A stretch of 64,000 bases of DNA from Coccinella septempunctata (taxonomy: Eukaryota; Arthropoda; Insecta; Coleoptera; Coccinellidae): NCBI RefSeq assembly GCF_907165205.1, contig NC_058190.1, positions 41,590,116 to 41,654,115 of the forward strand. The letters are read 5' to 3'. The position numbers and the translations under genes are program-made. The notes beneath the pieces were generated by a model. That model had not been told where the DNA came from. It saw only the letters and a list, made by a program, of their open reading frames with translations, and did no database searches. Below are positions 36,801-48,800 of the stretch, piece after piece; positions within the stretch are counted from its first letter, which is position 1; every line of letters begins with the position of its first letter.

Positions 36801-39800
36801 CTAGTTTTTAATTTTTTTTTATTGGAAGAACAATTTTAGATACGATGTATAATCAATATTCTGAATCAAAAAAATATGGTATTGGAATTTGTAAAAATAA
36901 CATAAGATTTATATTAAAAAGAAAGAAAGTTACCACTATAAATATTACTGAACTGATGGACTAGAAAAATCTTTGACTACGCCAATGCATTTTTCATGAA
37001 AAAGTGTCTATAGAATGTAACATTTGTTTTTCGATATCATTGAAACAGAACGAAGAAGAGCAACCAATTCAAAGAGACGAAAAATGAGTTTTCACTTATA
37101 CAGGGTGAGTTTATCACGCGTACAAATATTTCAACAGTAGATTCTTGAGGCCAAAAGAAACACTTTTTTCTTTTACCATTTTTTCCGAATCGGCTGGGTT
37201 TAGAAGATACAGGCTGTTGAAAAACCATAAAAAAAATGTTATTTTTGTATCTCACAAACGGTTTTATCGAATGAAATGAATTTCAGAATATAGTTTTTCA
37301 TTCATTTGATTGATCTTTTTCGAACACAAGATATCACGAAGGTCTTCTATTTTTCTCATTATGACCATTACGTACCATAAAAATACCAAAAATTCAAAGA
37401 ATCAACTCTTGAAACTAAGTTGGATGGTATCTGATGATAGCAACTCTTTTTGAAAGATCAACAGATCTGTAGTGACACAGATTTAGCTAGTTATTCTGAA
37501 GGTAATTTTGTTTTTCCAGGGGTGACTCAGCTCATTATGAAAACTTAAAATGCTTAAATTTTCTTATAGGTATAGAAAAAAAGTGTTTCTTTTGACCTCA
37601 AGAATATGGTGGTAAAATATTTGTACGAATCAAAGACTCACTCTGTATATAAGAAGATAGAAGGGTGCCGTTTGGGCCATTATGCATCTTTTGAAAATAG
37701 AGATCGGTAACGTGTCATCCATTTTTTCCTAGCCCTTATGGTTACAGAGCTGCCATTCAATCCCATCGATTTTTGCCTGCCCAGTTCAACTTGATGAAAT
37801 TGAACGGTTCTTTCAAAAGCCTTAATGTATTCAGATTCTTACAAAATTTTCATATATATTGGGTATTTCGAAAAATTGTCGTCCTACTTGGGTCATGGAC
37901 ACTGGCCTACAGATTCTCAGATCTAAATCAAAAGTTGAACTACTTACAATCGTGTCGAGTTCAAACCCCTATTCGCCTTATGCCATGTTTACAGGCCCAT
38001 TCAACGTCTATAACAAACTCATTCAGGTTACCAGCGCTTAAGCCGTTTCTACAAACCCCATCGATAGAATTAGAGCGGGATTACTGCATTGTGTTCCGAA
38101 TCGCTGGAAACACCAGCGCACGTTCAATTTATCAAACGAAGAAAATCTGAATTTCATCATTATTTCCATTTCATCGCAGAAACATAACCTATTCACGGCC
38201 GCAAATTTATGCGCATTATTCGATGCCAGATCTGCGTATGAAGTTTCCCATTATATATGAACATTCAATTATTTTTGACGAACAGAAATTCGTTAACATG
38301 GCTTCGATGTTCTATTGAACAAATTGTGAATTGATGAACGAACTCGAAATCAGGACCGCGCACTTTAAATTGTCAGTTGTTTTTGCATCTGACAGGCCGA
38401 AGTAGGTGGTGCCGCGGTCTCGTGATATAGACGGTATTTTAATTGATCGCAGTATAAATTATGAATCACCAATCGGCCCTTTTATGCTGGATTTTCAGCT
38501 GTTTCGGCCTCCATATTCCTGCGGGATTTTTTCCCCTAATACGCTCGGTTGATGCCGTCTTGATGATTATTTTCACAAGATAAATCGGTTCATAGACTTG
38601 TAAACCTTAAAATGGGCTTAACATTTGGAGGGGGCGTTAATTTTCTAATTTAGAGGAAATAATAAGTTCGATTTGCCTAAATTATATTGGAGGGAATCAA
38701 ACCTCGATCAAAGTTTAAAGACATTTTTTTGCTATAGATCATAGATCAAATGAACATTTAATCTATGCTATCCTACAGATCTCCTTTTGATATGTCTTAA
38801 CCCTTAATAACCTGAGTTATGATCACTATTCTAATTCAATAAATATTCTTTATAGAGTGACAAAAACAACTCAATTTCTATTTGAAAATTGTATAGTTTT
38901 TGTTTGAGAAAAATGGTGTTACATATATGTAACGCTAATAGCTACAGTTACTGAGAAATAAAATAGATTTGCCAGTGAAATTTGCGTTACATATGTGTAA
39001 CACTAGGTTATTATGGGTTAATTCATATGTTTGAAAGAAAAGTACCTCGAAACTTATTCTCATTTGAAGAGGAAAATGGAATTATTCTTCGATATTCGAC
39101 TCCCATGGTCTCAAAGAGTAACTCTTTTTTTAATAATCCCGAAATTTCATGTCATATTGCTTGCTAAACCAATTTGTCCGAAAATTTTATAAATTGTCTC
39201 CCTGTCAAAAATGTGAACATTTTCCACGGAATAAATATCATATTTTCCAAATATACATTTCCTATCATCTTGAAACCTGTAACTTCCATCTAAAATAAAC
39301 CTTGATGACATGGAGATATACTCCATTCACATTTATTTTAGCAGTTGGTTGGCCATGAAATCATTTTCTCAAGTTTTTGTAACTAGAACGGAGTAACGGC
39401 CGGTTTCATAATCAAACCTAAAGCCGCTTTAACTTTAAAGCTTCCTTTAACCCTACTAAAAATGACAGTAAAAGAAGCTTTAAGCTTAAAGTGACTTTAA
39501 ATTTGATTATGAAACTGGACGTAAGGTTGGCACTCATGAAATGTCGTTAATGTGATAACGCCGTCGTCACAACTAATATCAATTTTTATTACGAAAATGC
39601 TGAAAGTGATTAAAAAAAGAGGCAGGGTTTCAGAAAGTGCTATTTAGAATTCAGGTCCGCTCATTCAAATAGTTATACCCTGATATTCTAAAATCCACAA
39701 TACGTCAGACGGTAGCGAACATATTCAATGCAAGAGAATTCATATAATGTTTCATCTGAATCTAAACGACTTATATTTCAGCTGAATATTTCCACAATCA

Positions 39801-42800
39801 GAAAGATTGTGAATGAAGAGTACGACAAAGAATTTCCTTCTCTTGGGAGACCCAAAAAAGTGGTGGCATTTGAGAATTTTATGTTTGAGTGAATTAATGC
39901 AAAAAGTTTACTAGAGGATTTTCGATGAATGTCATCGTAGAATAAGTACCCGAAAATCGATTCTTCTATTTTTCATTTGACTTGTCCTATAAATTGTAAA
40001 TGTCTCAAGTTACCAATAAATACCTAATTATTACCTATTATTATATCAATGTATCAAGATGAACAGCCACAAATACGCGCCAGTTGTCCTATTTATTGTT
40101 TATTCATGTGAAATTTTTGTGAAGTTCATCTTGACTTGAAACTTCCTTTTATTCCTTTTATTTATATTGATGGAAGATGATTTTTGTTGAAGAATTTAAC
40201 ATTCTTGTAATTATCTGTTAATTCCTTCGGGAGATACCTATTCCCAAGCACTGCATCATATGCATTTAATCTTCGGGTGAATATTTTTGAAATCTACAAC
40301 TGATGTAACGTATTCAAACTTTAGTCAAAGAAGATAACGAACATTAACTCTCCTCAAGCTAGTGCATATTATGATATTACACTGATCTCTTGTATTTTCC
40401 ATGCAAATAACTGGATTTGGTATGCCTTCAATCAGTTTGTATAAACTTCAATTATGTTCGTCACATATTTTCCGAAGAGATTCGACATGATATTTATGTG
40501 ATAAAATACATAATAACAGAAACTTTTACGTAGAACGGGCAACATAGCGTTGATTTAAAACCCAAAAATGTTTTCACAAGCGTCATAACCCCACATTTTT
40601 GTACAGACTGAAATGTGTCAAATTTTCATGGCCAACCGAGTGCTAAAATAAAAGTTAATGGAGTATACCTACAGAAATTTTCAATTTTCTGTGTTCATAT
40701 CGGTAATTAAGCATAGATGACTTCATGATATAGAATCGTCAGTTTTCTGTAGCGAAAATTTGAGGTCTCCTCCGAAACAGATCTCCCCAAATTCACTTCG
40801 ATAAGGAAAGGAGGTTTTCTCGAAAAACCCCCGTATGTTAACGTAATTAGCTATCCCTTGACTTCGGGCTATTAAAACATCGCCAGACTACACAGATGGC
40901 CAAACCGAGTGTTCGGTGTCATAAAATGGCGCAACAAATGTTCGGGAACACCATTGGTGCCAACAACAGAAAACATGCGTTTTTTCCTGATGTGGACCGA
41001 ATTTTCCGAACCCTCAAATGACACAGGATAGGCTTCGGTCTGAGTGACCCCGAAACAAAATCAAAATTTCTTATGGAACCGCTAAGAAAAAATGCAATTC
41101 TCATGGGATCTTTTTTTTTGTCAATTCTTAAACACAAACTGCAATATTGTCAATATAGCATTCAGTTTCCACTTCATCATGACTTCCCATAATGTAAGAT
41201 GTAGAGCATTGCATGCAGAGATTGAATTCGCTTGAATATGGTATGAACGAATTATTTTTATTTTTTCACTCAATAGGTGAAGATCTATTAGCTCCGGTAA
41301 AAATTCTCATAGAAAGATTTAGCTGTGCATCAATTTTTTTGCACATGAGCACTATTAACCCAAACGGGGCAACAATATTCAGCAGCTGAAAAAACCAAAG
41401 CTAGAGCTGCCGTTCAAAGAGTAGTTCAGTAGTTGCATCAGCACTCTATGAAAAACCAGCTGGTTCATGCTGGATATTATCTCTAGTTCTCAACCTTATA
41501 TTCCAAAGAAGAATTACCGAAAACTAGGATCATTTTTCTATATTTTTAAAATTTCTAAATCTAGAGATAAATTATTCTCTATACATCTAAAATCAGAATG
41601 ACGTAATGCTAGGGAAATATCATCACCGTATATTAATTTGTCAGAAGAAGTAAAAGAGATATCACACATATTTAAAACGGTGCTAAGACTGATCCTTGTG
41701 GAAGACCGTTCTTCAAAGTTGTGAAATTACCATCAAGAAAAACACCAAGCTCCTATCTGACAGCATGTTTTCTAGTAAGTGAACCATCTTTCCACACTTC
41801 AGATGTGTATAAATTTGGAAATTAAAACATTCTTCCATACTGTGTCATATGCTGCAGATGAATCCAAAAATGATGTTCCTGTTTTTAGTGAGACTCAGAA
41901 CCAAATCATAGCAATTTCTATTTCTCCTGATACCCCCTTGGCAATTTTGGAAAGCGTCTTGTAGAGTCGATTCAATCCTAAAAAGAATTAGCCTCTCTGA
42001 AATTTTCAAAGGAGCACTCAATAAACTGGTCGATAACTTCTAGGATCAGAAGAATCCTTTCCACGTTGTAAAATTCCTATGACTTATCAGATCTCTGCCG
42101 GAAAATTGCCAGAATTTAGAATGTTGTTATTGAAGGATAACAACCAAGACAAGACCCTTTTGTCTAAATGTTAGATGAACTCAGGATAAATTTAGTCGAA
42201 ACCAGCAGCAGATGTCCTGAGTCTGGAGTCATAAAGTTGTGTAGTTTATGCTTCATGCTTCATATATTTTATATTTAATTGTGAAATTTCAACCGAATTA
42301 GAAACATCAATGAGTCGATGAGCAATGAGTTTAAGATCGATTTTGGAAAATGACATCGCCGAAGGAGTAGCCTCACCTAGTTTCCTCAGAACAGCCCATG
42401 AGGTCCTACAAGAATATGTAATGTTCATGTTTGAAAATCCACTATGCCATTTCTTCTTACGACCGGTATTTATTGAATTCAGATTCAGCTTGAGATGGGG
42501 AATTTTCATAATCGTTGTTCGTCGTCACAACAGGTCAAAACAATACATAAGGTCCTCTGGTCGTCGGAATATATATTTCACTTTCAAGAGAAAGATGACA
42601 TTAACAGAAATTATATTTTTTTCGAACTGCTGTCACCGTCATCGAGAACTAGATTTTCGTTGCTATCGAAATAATGATGAATTTTCCTCAACAAATGTTT
42701 GGGTTTCATCCTGACCAACCAGGAATGAACTTTTCAGCTGCAGCTTTCACTACACCTACAAATCTATCATTTGAGGGATGAAAAAATTGAATCCAGTGTG

Positions 42801-45800
42801 CCTTCTGGAAATTCTAACACGGTTTATTCAGATGGGAAGCAGAATGAATAACATAATCTAGACTCAAAAACATGGGCCTATGTTGGCTACGTAGAAAAGC
42901 ACCTATAAACTCACTGAAAGAGGTTTAGAAGTCAATATACATTGGACACACGATCTACGCCATACCATTTCTCAATTTGGGGACACTACAAGGAAAATAC
43001 ACGAAAAAAACTTCTTTGGACAATCATGAACCTACGATGGACAAAGATCCTGAATTTTCGGTTTCAAAATTGGCATTTGGGAGTGCTAACTGCACAGAGT
43101 TCACCAAAAAACGAACTTTAAGCGAACAGCATAACTCAAAGGTTGAATCCTGTCTGTGTGGTAGAAAATTGAAATGAAACCGGTAGCTATTGCATTTTCG
43201 AATTGCAACTTTTGATGTCGAAGCGACAGTGAACTGGATGGAACTAGAAATAACAAGCGCAATATTTATATTTCAAAAACAGATCCACATATAAGTACGA
43301 TACATATATAGCGGCAAATGTTTCTGGCGTTTCCCCGGATGTAGTGATTTTCGTATTATGACGTTATACCGTCTGATTTTGACAGATTAATTATTATATT
43401 TTTGTTTTCCGAACTAAATTAACCCAAACGATTCAAATGGAGGTGGTTTGCAGGCATATCCTCAGTTCTGCGGTCTTTGTGCAGGGGACGGCTTTACCGG
43501 AACCCAACGTTTGTTTAGAGTTCATCCAGTTGTTCGGACCTTTGTGTGATGTTTTTACTCGATAAGTTCAAAACGGAACTTGGTAGCCACATTCAGAACA
43601 GAGTGGTGTACGATAATATGTCGTCTTTTGGGTATAAGCACACACAGAAGACTCTGTCAAGTGGGTGCAGGTCAATGAGAATGCCCATCTCTTCGATTCA
43701 GGACAATTCGATTACTAGCCTTGGCGAATTAAGTCGAAAAAGAGCCGTGCTTTCTAAGGGCATCTGTAATATGGGAAAAGTGAAGTTTGCGACAATTTTC
43801 TGCCAGAGCTTAAATTTTGAGACCAAGAATATTTCTTTGTTTCTGTGTTTCTTTCACTGAGGAGAGTGCATCGGACAAAAACTTGTTCTCTTTTCTTTTG
43901 TAGAAGAGGAAATAAACTTTCAAATGACATCAAAAACGTTTGAATCATACGAGTGGTTCAGCCACAATCGATCGCCAAAATTTTATACCTATTTTTTTCC
44001 TACTCAGCTCTAAAGAAGGAAAAATTTGCTTGCCTCGCCAATCATATGTTTTCATCGACGAATAAACATTTTTTCAGCTTTAGCAATTCTACAGCTGATT
44101 CTAGTTCAAAATGAATTTCAAAAAATAAGCAAGAAAGAGGAAAGCAGAACACATGTGTTTACAGTCCGAACGACTGCAGTTGTAAAAAGCGAAAAAAACA
44201 AATATTATTTGTTCACGCCTTCAGTGGGTGCAACAGCACTTGCAGAACACTCTTTCTATTTTCATGGACCCCAACGCTACAGCTGAGTAAGTTACTGAGG
44301 CGTACAATGCATTGCTGGGGTCTACTCAGGTGACAGCAACAAAAGACAAACAACATTCGGCTGCAACTGTCTGAGAATGTCCTCTCCAAATCCAACTTCA
44401 ACTTGGCAAGTATGCCACAAACAGAAGCAGCTGCAAAAAAGCACTCACTAAGGGCATACTTCAGGTTTATCTCTTATTATATTAATTCAATATTGAAGTA
44501 TTTTTTATCATATAGGTACATAGCTACACGATTATGATGCAGGTAAGTAGATTATACGACAATTCATTTACCATTCGCTACAGGTGCAGATGTGGAAGTC
44601 CAAAATATCAGATCCAAAGCACTTGGGCTGACCTGATTCCAGCTCCAGAAGTTCCACTGAGCAACATCTTCTGCATCTGAAGGAAGGGTTGTTCAGCAGC
44701 AAGCTCCTGCAAAAAAACTGCTTTTGAATGTCCAGCGATATGCTCGTACTGTCGAAGACCAAGAGGTTTCAGGCAACGAGGAATTTGATATTCTGGTAGA
44801 GAATTTGATATAGAAATCTGACGAGGAGTTCGACGACAGATGGGAATGACGTTAAAATCTTCTTGTACCTGCACATGTTAGCCCTCTGTTGTGGAACGTG
44901 CAAGGATGCACCTCTGAATAATGTTTGTATTACTGTACAAGCATATATTTAAATGAGATTATGGTTTCTTTATTTTCATATGAATAGGACCTTCAAGGCA
45001 TAACCTTCAACATAAAATCGATTAGAGATAATGAGTAATTAATTGTCTTTATTGAACTGAAGCATCTTCACATGTATAAAAAAGTAGGTACCTAATTATC
45101 GTTGAATACAAATGATATGGACGTCGCAAGTCAATTTTTTTTCTTTTAAGCTTCTTACTGAATCACTGAGAAGATTTTAATCGTTTTGATGCCATTTGAA
45201 AATTTGTTTTCTTCTCTACAGAAGAAGTCAGAAACAAATTTTTGTCAGATGGTCTCTTCTGAGTGAGTGAGTGAGTAAAAAGGGCCAACATTTTCGAAGT
45301 TTCTTGGTCCTCAAAAATTGAGCTTCCTAATTTGGCTAAGCTATACTGAAAGTGTTGAATATAACATCTATATTTCATACAACGCCCCTATTTCCAGTAG
45401 AGTGCTATAATTCTCAAACCAGTGGTCATACTTTACAAGAAGTCAGCGTGAGCCATTCGATCTTTGAGTTTTGAATATGCATGTACACAGCAAAAAAGTG
45501 AATAAATTATCAAGAAAATAAGATAAAATGCCAATTTTATCTTATCATAAAAATAAGAAACTAGAAGTAAATATTCCTGGAATCAATTGTTGCATCTGAC
45601 CTTTTGACGAGTAGTTCAGTTGCATTTGAAGTTGAGTCTTCTGCTGGAGGAAATCTCTTTCCCTGCACAAATTCTCGTTACATCCCTGCCTTTCCATGGA
45701 AGATGATGATCCATTCACAACGTTGATCGTGAAAAATATTACAGCTCATATATCTCATACCCAAATGACGCGCCACGACGTCGCTTTCTTTCAGAAAATC

Positions 45801-48800
45801 GCTGATCAATCGAGAAGGCAGGATATAATAGTAAAGATGGTGGTAGTTAAGAATGTAATAATGAACACGTTGAGGAGCCATTAGGACCAAATGCGGTCGA
45901 TGCTGCTGCCAAAGAAACGGAGCTCGAGACCAGCTTGCTTCCGATATCGCATGCAAGCCTCCCTTCATATTCGGAGTCTCAGGTCGTTTTCTAACTTTCC
46001 GATATTTATCGATATTTGCGCCCGTTTTACGTCTCGCTGACCGATCGAATTCTACATAGAATCCTTGGAGGTGTGAGGTATATATGAGGTGTCAAAGTTT
46101 GCTCAGACTTTATTATAATAATAATAGGCAATCCAGAGGTATCTACAGATAACAATCATGTCAGATAGATGTCTGCAATAGGGCATTTCAAATGAGCAGG
46201 AGTTTGACAGGACCGTTGAGTTGAGGGGCACACAAGTGTTGGTTAGGTTAGGTTCATGTTTTTGTGATTTTGGGTGATTTTTATAAATAGCTAAACCCAT
46301 TCTCATAAGGTGCTTCCTTAGGCGGCAATGGCCTATAAGGAATCCAGTGAGGAGTTGTAGCATATTCTTGCTGAGATCTAGATACTTCTGAAGATACATT
46401 TTGGAGTGTTTTAGTCCCGGAAGATTCCTCCAGAGCAATTATCTTTCGGTTTTCTCCTTCTCCTGAAATTCTCTCTTATAGATAGGTACACTTTTGGCGC
46501 AGTTATGAGAACAGCTCTGATTTGGGACACAGTAGACCTTTAGGTCGCAGTGGAATGATACTCCCTTACCAAACTATAAACTATACGTACACTTTCCTAT
46601 ACCACAGAAAGGTTCCAGGCCACTGAAAGTACTGGCTAGAGTATTGGCCCCTTCACTTCCTTCGAGGAAGCAGACCTTGTTATTCTTGCGTAATTCGTTC
46701 AGTTTTTTTTCGGCACTGTTCCTCCATCATCACGAATTGATTTTTCCAGGAAAAAATTTCTATTTTGTGTTTTCGAATCTTTCAATTGTACCAGACTCCT
46801 TTGGCCCCACTTTTCCTTGGGATCTTGTTTCGAGGAATCGATTCAACGGTTTTATTCAACAAAACAAGCCTCCAAGAGTAAACGTCAACGAATTAATAGT
46901 ATACATATTGAGTAGAATTATCTTAGAAAAAGTAAGGCGAACATTTTAAGTTGATATACAGGGTGGCCATTTGAAAACGAAACAGACGAGATTACAGACG
47001 AAATAAATTTTTTCGATAGAAATGCTCGGACAGGTCGATTTCTGTTTCGAGGGGGACAACTTAAGATGTAGGTTACGGACGCATAGCGCTTCAACCCTTG
47101 CTACTACAACCCTCACCCTAAATTTTTGAATAGGGAAGATGGGGTGAGTGATACCTCATTTGAAAGGTATTTTTATACTGATTTCTGTACAGTAATTGTT
47201 TTTTCATTTTATGCATTAGTTCTCGAAATATTCTTAACTAAGTATTTGAAAATGAAGTGGTGTTTTCATGGCACTTGTAGTGTTTTTTTGTGAAAAATCG
47301 ACATTTTGAGCTTCAAAACATACTTCCTATTAACATGTTTATCAAAATGTCGTTGATTGAAGAATTCTGCGCGCGGTTCTATTCGCACATTGATTGTTTG
47401 CAAAAAAAAGTGAAATTATTTCCACCAGCTCTGCAATTGAATTAACCATGTCGAACAATGAATTAGAACACATACAAGTCTCGATTCAAAACTAAGAATA
47501 ATTCACATGTCAAAGAACCAGTAAGCCAACTTAATGATCTGTTCGTAATAAATAAAAAATTATCGATTCTCATTTTTTTGAAAAAGATATGAATTCAATA
47601 ATCAACAAAATGAAAACATTATTGAAGCCAACTGAGAAAACACTTCATAATTAAGTCGGAAATCGTTTCACGAATTGGGACATATTTCTGTGGCATCATT
47701 AATGATTTGATTTTCTTACCTGGTAATCTGATTAGAGATATGTACGTATTTGGACTTTTTGGAGATTTCTATCGATCAAGTGTCACCGCATGTTATTGGA
47801 AATACTGCAAATTATATCGAAGATAATTTAGATTGAGTTTCAGCAAGATTGAGCTCCTTCGCAATACGCTTTGTTTGTTCGACATCTTGATTGAAGATTT
47901 CTATGTCAGTGGATTGGAGGAAGGAAGCCACAGTCATGGTTGTTTTGAAGCTCAAAATGTCGATTTTTCACAAAAAAACACTACAAGTGCCATGAAAACA
48001 CCACTTCATTTTCAAATACTTAGTTAAGAATATTTCCAGAACTAATGCATAAAATGAAAAAACAATTACTGTGCAGAAATCAGTATAAAAATACCTTTCA
48101 AATGAGGTATCACTCACCTCATCTTCCCTATTAAAAAATTGGGGGTGAGGGTTGTAGTAGCAAGGGTTGAAGCGCTATGCGTCCGTAACCTACATCTTAA
48201 GTTGTCCCCCTCGAAACAGAAATCGACCTGTCTGAGCATTTCTATCGAAAAAATTTATTTCGTCTGTAATCTCGTCTGTTTCGTTTTCAAATGGCCACCC
48301 TGTATGATCATTTGAATTGGAACATTTGTTGTATTGGGGTACTTACGTTTCATTTTTATCTCGCGTTGTGAAACAAAATACCACGAATATTTTTTTTTAT
48401 GAAGCAGGTTTCTAAAGCTGTTCAGCTTGAATAGCTAGAAATGAGTATCTTCAGATCATTTCCGAAGACAGAATTTACGAAAAAAATCAATGCAGAATCC
48501 GGAGAACATGAACGTAGGCAAATATTTGGCCGCAACGGTAAAAACAATGGAAGCATGGGGGCTGTGGGTACAGTTCGCGATAATGACGGTACCCGCTTGC
48601 CCTATGTGGCCTTTCAGCGTTTTCTTTGACAAAAAAAGCAGCCGGTGCCTGCGTATCCAGCGTCGATGTTGCTGGATGTAGGACCCGTATACGAAAACCG
48701 GGAAACTGATAAAAAAAAAACTAGCCCGGATTGAAGCGACGCGATATTCGTGCTGTTTCTCCTCGCGGAAAATCCTTTCTGCCTAGTTTGAATTCATCAT

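Noticed and set aside
37773..38150. 125-codon plus-strand ORF
   Set aside because: No recognisable domain; begins in repeat-derived sequence and has no coding signature.
42325..42714. 129-codon plus-strand ORF
   Set aside because: Partly a shadow of the antisense LINE relic that reads [19 protein letters not shown] on the minus strand.
46236..46252. GGTTAGGTTAGGTT run considered as telomeric TTAGG sequence
   Set aside because: Only about two units; far too short for a telomeric array.
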